From Hoeflea_A sp965204935 (GTDB taxonomy: Bacteria; Pseudomonadota; Alphaproteobacteria; Rhizobiales; Rhizobiaceae): a DNA stretch of 64,000 nt. The translations under genes and the position numbers were made by a program. Shown piece after piece: positions 36,149 to 45,668 of this stretch; within the stretch, counting starts at the first letter, position 1; every line of letters begins with the position of its first letter. Below the pieces are notes generated by a model. That model saw nothing but the letters and a program-made list of their open reading frames with translations. It made no database searches and was not told where the DNA came from. Location of the stretch: the NCBI RefSeq assembly GCF_965204935.1, contig NZ_CBDBFO010000002.1; one strand, 5' to 3'.

Positions 36149-37476
36149 GCGTTTTCCGGTCTTCCAACTTTACGGTCCCACACCTCCGAGCGCTTCCCGC
36201 GAAGCGTTCGAGTGTCGTGACCGTTCTCGATATCGGCTCGACCAAGGTGGTCTGCCTGATCGGAAAGCTTGAACCGCGTGCGGAAAGCCGCCTTTTGCCG
36301 GGCCGCACGCATGACGTCGAAATCATCGGCGTCGGCCATCACAAGTCACGCGGCGTCAAAGCGGGCGTGATTGCAGATCTCGACGCTGTCGAGAGCTCGG
36401 TGCGCATGGCGGTCCATACAGCGGAGAAGAGAGCCGGTTTGACGGTCGAATCTTTGATCGTCAACGTCTCCGCCGGACGCCTGCGCAGCGATGTCTATTC
36501 GGCCGAGATCGATCTCGGCGGCCACGAAGTCGAGCGTTCGGACCTTCGCAAGGTTCTCGCTGCGGCGGCCGCACAGATCGACAGCTCGGACCGGTCCATC
36601 GTTCATGCCCTGCCCACCGGATTCAGCCTGGACGGCGAGCGTTCCATTCGCGACCCGCTCGGCATGTTCGGTGACCATCTCGGCGTCAACATGCATGTGG
36701 CGACGGCCGAACAGGCACCGCTGCGGAACCTTGAGCTTTGTGTGAACCGCGCTCATCTGACGGTCGAAGCTATGGTTGCAACACCCTATGCAAGCGGTCT
36801 TTCGGCACTGGTCGACGACGAAGCGGAGATCGGTTGCGCCTGTATCGACATGGGTGGCGGCACAACAACGATTTCGGTGTTTGCCGAGGGGCGTATGGTC
36901 CATACCGATGCGATCGCGCTGGGCGGACATCACGTCACCATGGACCTTGCGCGTGGTCTTTCCACGCGGCTGGAGGATGCCGAGCGATTGAAAGTGGTCC
37001 ACGGATCGGCCTTGCCGATGACCGGGGATGAACAGGACACCGTTTCGGTTCCGCCGATCGGCGACGGCGACAGCGAAATGCCCGTGCAGATGCCGAAGGC
37101 GCTGCTTGGACGGATCGTGCGTGCGCGCATCGACGAGACTTTGGAAATGATCCGCGACCGCATCCAGCGGTCCGGTTATGCACCACTTGTGGGACGACGC
37201 ATCGTCCTGACGGGCGGTGCAAGCCAATTGACCGGTATAGCCGACGCAGCGCGGCGCATACTGGCCCGCAATGTGCGTATCGGCCGACCGCTTGGTGTTG
37301 CCGGTTTGCCGGCCGCGGCAAAGGGGCCGGCATTTTCAACCGCCGTAGGACTGATGATCTATCCGCAGATCGCCGCGCTGGAAAGCCGCGGCGTTGAACG
37401 GGCCGGGCGTTACCGGGCCGTGGGCGGCGGCGGCCGTTTTGCCCGTGTAGGACAGTGGTTGAAGGAAAGCTTCTAG
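36145..37476 (+). CDS. ftsA: Cell division protein FtsA
   Basis: A 443-residue actin-like ATPase that tethers FtsZ filaments to the membrane. VTVLDIGSTKVVCLIG is the first phosphate loop, IDMGGGTTTISVF the second, and VLTGGASQLTGI the adenosine motif. The last residues form a basic amphipathic tail (RFARVGQWLKESF), the membrane-targeting helix. It overlaps ftsQ by ATGA. Confidence 0.96.
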   Translation: MSVFRSSNFTVPHLRALPAKRSSVVTVLDIGSTKVVCLIGKLEPRAESRLLPGRTHDVEIIGVGHHKSRGVKAGVIADLDAVESSVRMAVHTAEKRAGLTVESLIVNVSAGRLRSDVYSAEIDLGGHEVERSDLRKVLAAAAAQIDSSDRSIVHALPTGFSLDGERSIRDPLGMFGDHLGVNMHVATAEQAPLRNLELCVNRAHLTVEAMVATPYASGLSALVDDEAEIGCACIDMGGGTTTISVFAEGRMVHTDAIALGGHHVTMDLARGLSTRLEDAERLKVVHGSALPMTGDEQDTVSVPPIGDGDSEMPVQMPKALLGRIVRARIDETLEMIRDRIQRSGYAPLVGRRIVLTGGASQLTGIADAARRILARNVRIGRPLGVAGLPAAAKGPAFSTAVGLMIYPQIAALESRGVERAGRYRAVGGGGRFARVGQWLKESF

Positions 37477-37529
37477 AAATGTGATGGCCGGCGCGGCAGG
37501 CGGCCAGAGTGAAAAAGGAACGAGGTGCC

Positions 37530-39227
37530 ATGACTATCAATCTGCAAAAGCCGGACATCACCGAGCTCAAGCCGCGGATCACCGTGTTCGGTGTCGGCGG
37601 GGGTGGCGGCAACGCCGTCAACAACATGATCAATGCCGGGCTCCAGGGGGTTGACTTCGTGGTCGCCAATACCGATGCCCAGGCGCTGACAATGACCAAG
37701 GCCGACCGGGTCATCCAGATGGGTGTCGCGGTGACTGAAGGGCTTGGCGCCGGATCGCAACCGGAAGTCGGATGTGCAGCGGCACGCGAGTGTATCGACG
37801 AAATCAACGACCACCTCAACGGAACGCATATGTGTTTCGTCACGGCGGGAATGGGCGGCGGAACGGGTACGGGAGCCGCGCCGGTCGTCGCACAGGCCGC
37901 GCGGGAGCGCGGGATCCTGACGGTCGGTGTCGTCACCAAGCCGTTCCACTTCGAGGGACAGCGCCGCATGCGGATCGCCGAAGACGGGATCACGGAACTG
38001 CAGCAGGCGGTCGACACGCTGATCGTCATTCCGAACCAGAACCTCTTCCGCATCGCCAATGACAAGACGACTTTTGCCGATGCCTTCGGCATGGCGGACC
38101 AGGTGCTTTACTCGGGTGTCGCCTGCATCACCGACCTGATGGTCAAGGAAGGCCTTATCAATCTCGACTTCGCCGACGTCCGTTCGGTGATGCGGGAAAT
38201 GGGCAAGGCAATGATGGGAACCGGAGAAGCCTCCGGCGAAGCTCGCGCCATGGCAGCCGCGGAAGCAGCCATCTCCAACCCGCTTCTCGACGAGACGTCG
38301 ATGAAGGGCGCTCAGGGCCTGCTGATTTCGATCACTGGCGGCCGCGACATGACGCTTTTCGAAGTCGATGAGGCGGCAACGCGCATCCGCGAGGAAGTCG
38401 ATACCGACGCCAATATCATTCTCGGCGCGACATTCGACGAGGACCTCGAAGGTCTGATCCGGGTTTCGGTTGTTGCTACGGGCATCGACAAGGACGGAGC
38501 GAGCGAGGAGCCTGCCACGACCGCCCCGACGCTGGCACCGAAGCCGGTCAGCCAGCCGTCACAGCCGGCGGCCACCCCGGCGCCGGTGGCGGCACCGGCA
38601 GCCGCGACGGCGAGCGTTGCCGCGCAGCAGACGGCTGCGGATCCGGTTGAAGCGACCATCAAGCTGGCCGAAGCCGAGCTGGAACAGGAACTCAGCATTG
38701 CGGTTCCCGAGGGAGCCGAGGCCGGAAACGGCGAGGAGTTCCAGCCGCAAAGCAAGCTCTTCGCCTCAACGGAAGGGCAAAAGCCGGTGATACAGAGCAG
38801 GGCCACGCCGCAAGCTGCGCCGCAGACCCCGCCTCCCGTGGCGCCGACCGTCCAGGCCGCACAGCCGCAACCGGAAGCGCCGGCTCCGCAGATGCCGCGG
38901 ATCGAGGACTTTCCGCCGGTTGTGCAGGCTGAGGTCGAGCGGCAGCAACGCCAGGCGCCCGCTCAGGACGAGCGCGGACCTATGGGTTTGCTGAAGCGTA
39001 TCTCGCACAGTCTTGGCCGGCGTGAGGATGAAGACGGTGCCAGCGCGGAAGCGCCAGCACCGGCACCATCAAATCAGCGTCGCCAGCTTTCGGCGGAGGC
39101 AAGCATGTATGCGCCGCGGCAGGGCAACCTCGACAATCAGGGCCGCGCGCAGCCTGCGACAAAGACACAGCAGTCGGAGGATGATCAGCTCGAGATTCCG
39201 GCCTTCCTTCGCCGGCAGGCACTCTAG
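37530..39227 (+). CDS. ftsZ: Cell division GTPase FtsZ
   Basis: A 565-residue tubulin homologue that forms the Z-ring. The GTPase core is intact (MGGGTGTGAAPVV signature loop; LDFADVRSVM catalytic T7 loop). A long low-complexity proline/alanine/glutamine linker of about 220 residues follows, and then the conserved C-terminal peptide DDQLEIPAFLRRQ that binds FtsA. The long linker is usual for alphaproteobacterial FtsZ. The ATG chosen is seven codons inside the open frame and has an AAAGGAACGAGG site upstream. Confidence 0.96.
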   Translation: MTINLQKPDITELKPRITVFGVGGGGGNAVNNMINAGLQGVDFVVANTDAQALTMTKADRVIQMGVAVTEGLGAGSQPEVGCAAARECIDEINDHLNGTHMCFVTAGMGGGTGTGAAPVVAQAARERGILTVGVVTKPFHFEGQRRMRIAEDGITELQQAVDTLIVIPNQNLFRIANDKTTFADAFGMADQVLYSGVACITDLMVKEGLINLDFADVRSVMREMGKAMMGTGEASGEARAMAAAEAAISNPLLDETSMKGAQGLLISITGGRDMTLFEVDEAATRIREEVDTDANIILGATFDEDLEGLIRVSVVATGIDKDGASEEPATTAPTLAPKPVSQPSQPAATPAPVAAPAAATASVAAQQTAADPVEATIKLAEAELEQELSIAVPEGAEAGNGEEFQPQSKLFASTEGQKPVIQSRATPQAAPQTPPPVAPTVQAAQPQPEAPAPQMPRIEDFPPVVQAEVERQQRQAPAQDERGPMGLLKRISHSLGRREDEDGASAEAPAPAPSNQRRQLSAEASMYAPRQGNLDNQGRAQPATKTQQSEDDQLEIPAFLRRQAL

Positions 39228-39563
39228 AAAGGGTGCCGCGCGACTCACTTTGACAAAAATCGGGGCAAAAATCTCAAAATTGCCCCGGTTCTGTTCCAAG
39301 ATGAAAACAGGCTCATCACGTTAACGGTTCATTAATGAATATTAAATTCGTTAAACCGTTGAAAACGCTTGCCTAATTCACCGTTACAATCCGTAAAAAA
39401 CCGTGATTTGGTTTGTCCAAAGACGCCACGTATCTTTCAGCTGTGGGGATTTGGTCGGGACAAAAGGTCATCCGAAAACACTGAAAACATACGCGGTTTT
39501 ACTTCCGCGCATGGGCGCAGGACTTTTGGAATTACCTTGGCTGAAGATATCAGGCTTGAATGT
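39228..39563. other. AT-rich regulatory region between ftsZ and lpxC
   Basis: No gene is visible in these 336 bases. A stem CGGGGCAA/TTGCCCCG (39261-39287) without a T-run follows ftsZ and may act as a weak terminator. A CtrA box (listed separately) and an inverted repeat AACGGTT...AACCGTT (39323-39360) lie in very AT-rich DNA, a probable lpxC promoter. Confidence 0.55.
39320..39335 (-). promoter_or_regulatory. Consensus CtrA box upstream of lpxC
   Basis: On the minus strand the site reads TTAA-TGAACCG-TTAAC, a complete match to TTAA-N7-TTAAC. It lies 229 bases before the lpxC start, in the AT-rich gap after ftsZ. CtrA is the cell-cycle master regulator of alphaproteobacteria. Confidence 0.6.
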
Positions 39564-40517
39564 ATGAGTATTAACTATTTTGGCTATCAGACGACGATTC
39601 TGAACGAAGCTACGCTCTCGGGGGTGGGAGTGCACAGCGGTTCGAAAGTCTCGATCACATTCAAGCCAGCAGAAGCCGATACTGGCGTCGTTTTCAAACG
39701 CACATTGGACAATGGGGATACCCATCTTATCCGCGCAATCGCCTCGCAGGTTGCCGCAACGGACCTGTGTACCGTTCTCGGCGATGCTGAGGGAGCGAGC
39801 GTTGCCACGGTCGAACACCTCATGGCCGCGTTCTATGCCATGGAAATCGACAATATCATTGTCGAGATCGACGGCGGGGAAGTGCCGATCATGGACGGCA
39901 GTTCAATTGTCTTCATCGAGGCGCTTGACCGCGCCGGCGTTGACATCCTCAGCAGCAAGAGACGCTATCTGCGGGTGGTCAAGCCGGTCCGCATCGAAGC
40001 CGGCGCTTCGTGGGCCGAGTTCGTCCCCTACGAGGGGACCCGTTTCGAAATCGACATCGATTTCGATTGCAAGCTGATCGGCCGGCAATCCTGGAAGGGC
40101 GATATCTCCGCGGAAACCTTCCGCCGGGAACTGGCACGCGCCCGCACTTTCGGTTTCATGCGCGATGTGGAATTCCTTTGGGCATCCGGACACGCCCTAG
40201 GCTCTTCGCTGGAGAACTCGGTGGTCATCAGCGATGACGACTCGGTTATCAACCTCGAAGGTCTGCGCTACGAGAACGAATTCGTGCGTCACAAGACCCT
40301 TGATGCAGTCGGCGACCTTGCGCTGGCCGGTGCCAAATTCATCGGCTGCTACCGGTCCTATCGTGGCGGGCACAAGCTCAATTCACTGGCGCTCAAGGCG
40401 CTCCTGAACGACGCGAATGCATATGAGGTCGTGGAAACCTCTCAGCCGCGTGAAACGCCGCGCGGCGGTGAGCTTGTCGCGGTCAGCGGGCCGATGTTCG
40501 CTCTCTGGACCCTATAG
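39564..40517 (+). CDS. lpxC: UDP-3-O-acyl-N-acetylglucosamine deacetylase LpxC
   Basis: A 317-residue zinc enzyme that commits UDP-GlcNAc derivatives to lipid A synthesis. SGVGVHSG opens the first domain. VATVEHLMAAF holds a zinc histidine, DAVGDLALAG the aspartate ligand region, and YRGGHKLNS the last conserved histidine. The frame is open for 65 codons upstream, but that segment is AT-rich with no similarity to LpxC, so MSINYFGYQ is the start. It follows ftsZ as in many proteobacteria. Confidence 0.96.
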   Translation: MSINYFGYQTTILNEATLSGVGVHSGSKVSITFKPAEADTGVVFKRTLDNGDTHLIRAIASQVAATDLCTVLGDAEGASVATVEHLMAAFYAMEIDNIIVEIDGGEVPIMDGSSIVFIEALDRAGVDILSSKRRYLRVVKPVRIEAGASWAEFVPYEGTRFEIDIDFDCKLIGRQSWKGDISAETFRRELARARTFGFMRDVEFLWASGHALGSSLENSVVISDDDSVINLEGLRYENEFVRHKTLDAVGDLALAGAKFIGCYRSYRGGHKLNSLALKALLNDANAYEVVETSQPRETPRGGELVAVSGPMFALWTL

Positions 40518-40777
40518 CTTCAATCCTGCGCGCCCCCCGGGAACTGGCGCTGCCTCTGCGCGGCCGTGCCTTGCTGCCACAAAAATGTACTAAAACAGAC
40601 GCATGACGTTGCGATCGTCGTGCAATTGGCGCTAAAAAGCCTGCACTGTTTCGGGTGCGGCCGGTAAACGGGTTGTTATAAAATTTGGTCCGTTCCGCCG
40701 TGCAAATGTGGTATTCCGTCGATCGGAACGATCCTGCGCCTGAGTCGGGGCGAATGGAATGTGGGGTATAGACCGAA

Positions 40778-41647
40778 ATGCTGAACAGGGGACTGGTTCC
40801 AGTGAATAAATTCCTGCGTGGTTTGCTCTTGGCCGTCGGCCTCGGCAGCATGATGGTCCTTGGTGCCTGTCAAAGCGACAGGGATATCGACATAACCGCG
40901 CTTGATGTCGAAACCGAACCGGCGGATGTCCTCTACAACCAAGCGCTTGCCAATATCAAGGCTGGAAAGATGCGGGAGGCCTCGCGCAAATTCGAGGCGA
41001 TCGACAAGCAGCATCCGTATTCGGAATATGCCCGCAAGGCCATGGTGATGAACGCCTTCGCCAATTACCGGATGGGCAAATACCCGGACTCGATCAACAG
41101 CGCACGCCGCTATATCAGCCTTTATCCGGAGTCGGAAGACACGGCCTATGCCTACTACCTGATCGGTCTTTCCTACTACCGGCAGATACCACAGGTGACA
41201 CGTGATCAGGGATCGGCCCGGCGGGCCATCGCGGCGTTCTCGGAAATCATCCAGCGCTATCCCGAATCCGAGTATGTCACGGATTCCGAGACGAAGATCC
41301 GATTTGCCCGCGACCAGCTTGCCGGCAAGGAAATGCAGATCGGCCGCTACTACCAGGAACGCAAGGAGTATGCGGCGGCGGTCAACCGGTTCCGTGTCGT
41401 CGTTGAAACCTATCCCAACACGCGTCAGGTGGAAGAGGCATTGGCCCGCCTCGTCGAGGTGTACTTTGCCATGGGTTTGACGCAGGACGCGCAGACGGCA
41501 GCGGCGGTCCTCGGTCACAACTTCCCCGACAGCCAATGGTACGCGGACTCCTACAAGCTCCTGCAATCCCAGGGACTCGAGCCACGTGAGAACAGCGGCT
41601 CCTGGCTTACCCGGGCTGGATCGCGATTGCTCGGCGCTGAAAGCTGA
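40778..41647 (+). CDS. bamD: Outer membrane assembly lipoprotein BamD
   Basis: A 289-residue lipoprotein: signal peptide ending in VLGA-C31 (lipobox), then five tetratricopeptide-like repeats (about 48-250; ADVLYNQALANIKAGKMREA, YYLIGLSYYRQ, VEEALARLVEVYFAMG). BamD is part of the BAM complex that inserts beta-barrels into the outer membrane. A GTG eight codons in also has a good AGGGGA site and would still leave a functional signal peptide, so the start is not fixed. Confidence 0.93.
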   Translation: MLNRGLVPVNKFLRGLLLAVGLGSMMVLGACQSDRDIDITALDVETEPADVLYNQALANIKAGKMREASRKFEAIDKQHPYSEYARKAMVMNAFANYRMGKYPDSINSARRYISLYPESEDTAYAYYLIGLSYYRQIPQVTRDQGSARRAIAAFSEIIQRYPESEYVTDSETKIRFARDQLAGKEMQIGRYYQERKEYAAAVNRFRVVVETYPNTRQVEEALARLVEVYFAMGLTQDAQTAAAVLGHNFPDSQWYADSYKLLQSQGLEPRENSGSWLTRAGSRLLGAES

Positions 41648-41659
41648 CAAAGGGAGACC

Positions 41660-43327
41660 ATGCTTTCACACCTTTCGATCCGGGATATCGTTCTGATCGA
41701 ACGGCTTGATCTCGGTTTCGAACGGGGGCTATCGGTGTTGACCGGCGAAACGGGCGCCGGAAAGTCCATTCTTCTCGACAGTCTTTCCCTGGCGCTCGGT
41801 GCCCGTGGCGACGGCGGGCTGGTGCGCCAGGGTTCCGACCGCGGGCAGGTCACCGCAGCTTTCGACGTTCCGCAGGATCATCCGGTGCGGGCATTGCTGC
41901 GCGAGAACGGTCTCGATGACGACGGTGATCTGATCTTCCGGCGCACGCAAAATGCCGATGGACGCACCAAGGTCTATATCAACGATCAGCCTGCCAGCGT
42001 CGCGCTGATGCGCCAGGCGGGGCAGATGCTGGTGGAAATCCATGGCCAGCATGACGACCGCGCGTTGGTTGAACCGGACGCGCATCGCCGGCTGCTCGAC
42101 GCCTTCGGCGGCCTGCAGGCCGAAGCGGCCGCTGTCGGCGCGCTCCATCTGGGCTGGCGCAGGGCCGTAAAAGACGCGGACGAGCATCGGGCACGCGTTG
42201 AAGAGGCGGCGCGGGAATCCGATTATCTGCGCTCTTCCGTCGATGAGCTCGAGGCGCTGTCACCGGTTGACGGTGAAGAAGACGAACTCGCGGACCGGCG
42301 TGCACTTATGATGAAAGCCGAGAAGATCGCGGCTGACATCAATGAAACCAGCGATATCCTCTCGGGGCAGGCGGCGCCGTTGCCGATGCTCAGTTCGCTG
42401 CTGCGGAGGCTTGAGCGCAAATCCGCCGAAGCCCCCGGTCTCCTGGACGAGGTCATTGAACATCTCAGTGTCGCCGTCGACCGGCTGTCGGACGCCCAGA
42501 CGGCAACCGAGGCGGCAATGCGGGCCGCCGAGTACGATCCCGATGAGCTCGAAAGCTGCGAGGAACGCCTGTTCGCGCTTCGCGCCGCGTCACGCAAGTA
42601 CAACGTCCCGGTTTCCGAATTGCCGGCACTCGCCGAGCGCATGGTTTCGGCGCTGGCGGAACTCGATGCGGGTGAAGAGAAGATGGCGCAGCTGGATGCG
42701 CTGGCCACCGCCGCCGAGGGCGCCTATCGCGATGCGGCTCAGGCCCTTTCGGAGCGGCGCCACGAAACCGCGACCGTCCTTGCCGATGCCGTTATGGCCG
42801 AACTGCCGGCGCTCAAGCTGGAGCGTGCCTCCTTTATCGTCGACATCAATAGCGATACACAGCTGGGCGGACCCGACGGCATCGACCAGGTGGCCTTTCA
42901 TGTGCGCACCAATCCCGGAACCCGGCCGGGGCCGATCCTCAAGGTCGCGTCGGGCGGCGAGCTGTCGCGCTTTCTGCTGGCGCTGAAAGTGGCGCTTGCC
43001 GACCGTGGCTCCGCGCCGACACTTGTATTTGACGAGATCGATACCGGCGTCGGCGGTGCGGTGGCCGACGCGATCGGAAAGCGGCTGAAACGCCTGGCGG
43101 CCGATGTGCAGGTGCTTTCCGTTACCCATGCGCCACAGGTTGCGGCGAGGGCATCCACCCACATGCTGATCGCAAAGGGCTCGGGCGGCGACGAGACGGT
43201 TACGACACGCGTCAGTACGATGGACAGTCAGTCCCGGCAGGAAGAGATTGCCCGCATGCTGGCTGGCGCCTCGGTCACCGACGAGGCACGGGCGGCTGCA
43301 GGACGGCTGCTTTCAGAGAGTCCCTGA
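41660..43327 (+). CDS. recN: DNA repair protein RecN
   Basis: A 555-residue SMC-like ATPase acting early in double-strand-break repair. Walker A GETGAGKS is near residue 32, a central coiled-coil arm spans about 150-370, and the C-terminal half has the signature KVASGGELSRFLLALK and Walker B LVFDEIDTGVGG. It follows bamD by 12 bases with AAAGGGAG upstream, so it is probably co-transcribed with bamD and ligA, a common rhizobial arrangement. Confidence 0.95.
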   Translation: MLSHLSIRDIVLIERLDLGFERGLSVLTGETGAGKSILLDSLSLALGARGDGGLVRQGSDRGQVTAAFDVPQDHPVRALLRENGLDDDGDLIFRRTQNADGRTKVYINDQPASVALMRQAGQMLVEIHGQHDDRALVEPDAHRRLLDAFGGLQAEAAAVGALHLGWRRAVKDADEHRARVEEAARESDYLRSSVDELEALSPVDGEEDELADRRALMMKAEKIAADINETSDILSGQAAPLPMLSSLLRRLERKSAEAPGLLDEVIEHLSVAVDRLSDAQTATEAAMRAAEYDPDELESCEERLFALRAASRKYNVPVSELPALAERMVSALAELDAGEEKMAQLDALATAAEGAYRDAAQALSERRHETATVLADAVMAELPALKLERASFIVDINSDTQLGGPDGIDQVAFHVRTNPGTRPGPILKVASGGELSRFLLALKVALADRGSAPTLVFDEIDTGVGGAVADAIGKRLKRLAADVQVLSVTHAPQVAARASTHMLIAKGSGGDETVTTRVSTMDSQSRQEEIARMLAGASVTDEARAAAGRLLSESP

Positions 43328-43399
43328 ACGGTACAATTCCCTGTCCGGCCGGCTCCGCTTGCATTAAAACAGAGTTCTTCGATTCACAGGTAGCGACGC

Positions 43400-45538
43400 A
43401 TGTCTGATGAAACCATCGCGGTTGAGGAGTTGAACGAGGCGCAGGCAGCGCGCGAACTCGCGCGGCTTGCCACGGAAATCAGCAGCCACGACCGGCACTA
43501 CCACACCGAGGACGCGCCGGTGATCTCAGATGCGCAATATGATGCGCTGAAGAAGCGAAACCTGGCGATCGAGGCCCGTTTTCCGGGGTTGAAGCGTGCG
43601 GATTCGCCCAGCGACCGCGTCGGCGGTGGTGTGCTCGAAAAGTTCGAGAAGGTGACCCACCAGGTTGCCATGCTGTCGCTGGACAATGCCTTCTCAGAGG
43701 AAGATGTCCATGATTTCGTCGAACGCGTGCGCCGCTTTCTAAAGCTTTCGGCCGATGCGCCTTTGGCATTTACCGCGGAACCGAAGATCGACGGCCTGTC
43801 GTTGGCTCTTCGCTATGAAGAGGGGCGGCTGGTGACTGCGGCAACGCGCGGCGACGGTGCTGTCGGCGAGAATGTCACGGCCAATGCCAGGACCATCTCG
43901 GACATCCCGCACAAGCTGAACGGCGATGTCCCGGCCGTTTTCGAGGTGCGTGGCGAGGTCTACATGACCAAATCGGATTTCGCTGAACTCAACCGCAAGC
44001 AGGAAGCGGAAGGCAAGCAGACCTATGTCAATCCGCGCAACACGGCAGCCGGTTCCCTGCGCCAGCTCGATACCTCGATCACAGCGAGCCGGCCACTGAA
44101 GTTCTTCGCCTATGCCTGGGGCGACACCAGCGGCCTTCCGGCCGACACTCAGTTCGGGGTGGTCGCGTGCTTTTCCAAGTGGGGATTCAAGGTCAACCCG
44201 CTGATGAATCGCTTCGACACGGTGGAAGGCCTGCTTGGGCAATATCGGCTGATCGAAGCGGAGCGCGCGGAACTGGCCTATGATATTGACGGTGTCGTGT
44301 ACAAGGTCGACGACCTGACATTGCAACAGCGCCTTGGTTTCGTCTCCCGCAGCCCGCGCTGGGCGGTCGCCCACAAGTTTCCGGCGGAAAAAGCGACGAC
44401 GGTGCTCAGGGACATAGAGATCCAGGTGGGCCGTACCGGCGCGCTCAGCCCGGTGGCAAGGCTCGATCCTGTGACCGTCGGCGGCGTGGTTGTTTCGAAC
44501 GCCACCCTGCATAATGAAGACTATATTGCCGGCATCGGCAGCGACGGGCAGCCGATCCGAGAAGGCAGGGACCTGCGGATCGGCGACACTGTCACGATCT
44601 ACCGGGCCGGCGATGTCATTCCGAAGGTCATGGATGTCGATCTATCGCGCCGGCCGAAGGACAGCGTGCCGTATGTGTTTCCGGAAACCTGCCCGGCCTG
44701 CGGCAGCCCCGCGACCCGAGAGGTCAACGAAAAAACTGGCCGCGTCGACTCGGTTCGCCGCTGTACGGGCAGCTTGATCTGCCCGGCCCAGGCTGTTGAA
44801 AAACTTAAGCATTTCGTGTCGCGTAATGCCTTCGACATTGACGGTTTCGGCGCCAAGCAGGCAGAGGCGTTCTACAATGCCGAGCTCGTCAAGAACCCGG
44901 CCGAAATCTTCACGTTGCAGGAACGCGACGCGGCTTCTCTCAACCGGTTGAAGAACCGGGATGGCTGGGGAGAACAGAGCGCCGCCAACCTGTTCGCGGC
45001 GATCGAGGCAAGGCGAGAGATCGACCTGCACCGCTTCATCTATGCGCTCGGGATCCGCCACGTGGGTGAGGGCAATGCCAAGATCCTTGCCCGTGTCTAC
45101 CATTCGGCGCGCGGTTTTGTAGATGCGATGGAAGCGGCCGGTGATCACGAAAGCGAGGCCTGGAACGACCTGGTCAATATTGACGGCATCGGACCGATCG
45201 TGGCGCAGGCGCTGGTCGAATTCTTTGCCGAGACGCACAATGCGGCCATCGTCGAACAGCTTCTGAGGGAGGTCCGCCCCCGGGACGCCGAGCAGGTGGC
45301 CGCCGATACAGCCTTTTCGGGCAAGACGATCGTCTTTACCGGCTCGCTTGAGCGCATGTCGCGAGACGAGGCAAAGGCAATGGCGGAACGTCTCGGGGCA
45401 AAAACCGCCGGTTCGGTTTCTAAGAAAACGGATCTTGTCGTTGCCGGGCCGGGGGCCGGTTCCAAGCTGAAGAAGGCCGGTGAACTCGGTATCGAAGTCA
45501 TCGATGAGGATGAATGGTTCACCCGGATCGGGGAATGA
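43400..45538 (+). CDS. ligA: NAD-dependent DNA ligase LigA
   Basis: A 712-residue ligase that seals nicks during replication using NAD. The domains run in order: Ia domain (HDRHYHTEDAP), adenylation domain with K129 in EPKIDGLSLAL, OB fold, four-cysteine zinc finger (CPACGSPATRE and later CPAQ), helix-hairpin-helix region, and a BRCT domain at about 635-712. All features expected of an active LigA are present. Confidence 0.97.
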   Translation: MSDETIAVEELNEAQAARELARLATEISSHDRHYHTEDAPVISDAQYDALKKRNLAIEARFPGLKRADSPSDRVGGGVLEKFEKVTHQVAMLSLDNAFSEEDVHDFVERVRRFLKLSADAPLAFTAEPKIDGLSLALRYEEGRLVTAATRGDGAVGENVTANARTISDIPHKLNGDVPAVFEVRGEVYMTKSDFAELNRKQEAEGKQTYVNPRNTAAGSLRQLDTSITASRPLKFFAYAWGDTSGLPADTQFGVVACFSKWGFKVNPLMNRFDTVEGLLGQYRLIEAERAELAYDIDGVVYKVDDLTLQQRLGFVSRSPRWAVAHKFPAEKATTVLRDIEIQVGRTGALSPVARLDPVTVGGVVVSNATLHNEDYIAGIGSDGQPIREGRDLRIGDTVTIYRAGDVIPKVMDVDLSRRPKDSVPYVFPETCPACGSPATREVNEKTGRVDSVRRCTGSLICPAQAVEKLKHFVSRNAFDIDGFGAKQAEAFYNAELVKNPAEIFTLQERDAASLNRLKNRDGWGEQSAANLFAAIEARREIDLHRFIYALGIRHVGEGNAKILARVYHSARGFVDAMEAAGDHESEAWNDLVNIDGIGPIVAQALVEFFAETHNAAIVEQLLREVRPRDAEQVAADTAFSGKTIVFTGSLERMSRDEAKAMAERLGAKTAGSVSKKTDLVVAGPGAGSKLKKAGELGIEVIDEDEWFTRIGE

Positions 45539-45570
45539 TCAGTTTGATTGAACAAACGATCATTATTATT
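45536..45570 (+). terminator. Candidate terminator overlapping the ligA stop codon
   Basis: TGATC-A-GTTTG (45536-45546) pairs with CAAACGATCA (45553-45562) with one bulge. TTATTATT follows. The left arm begins at the ligA stop codon. Confidence 0.45.
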
Positions 45571-45579
45571 GGCGTGACG

Positions 45580-45596
45580 GGTCAGCATAGCTGACC
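45580..45596. promoter_or_regulatory. 17-bp perfect palindrome upstream of azlC
   Basis: GGTCAGC-ATA-GCTGACC lies 72 bases before the azlC start and is followed by an AT-rich stretch. It could be the operator for a regulator of azlCD; no such regulator gene is adjacent. Confidence 0.4.
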
Positions 45597-45668
45597 TAAT
45601 TTGTGCAAAAGACGCTCGCGGCAAGAGCCGCGGTCTTTGCTTCATCACACACACCGACGAGGTTTCCG

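Noticed and set aside
39261..39287. Hairpin after ftsZ considered as a firm intrinsic terminator
   Set aside because: The 8-bp stem has an 11-base loop and no T-run, so it is mentioned only as weak.
39369..39563. N-terminal extension of LpxC by 65 codons
   Set aside because: The DNA is AT-rich regulatory sequence and the peptide has no similarity to LpxC, whose normal start is at 39564.
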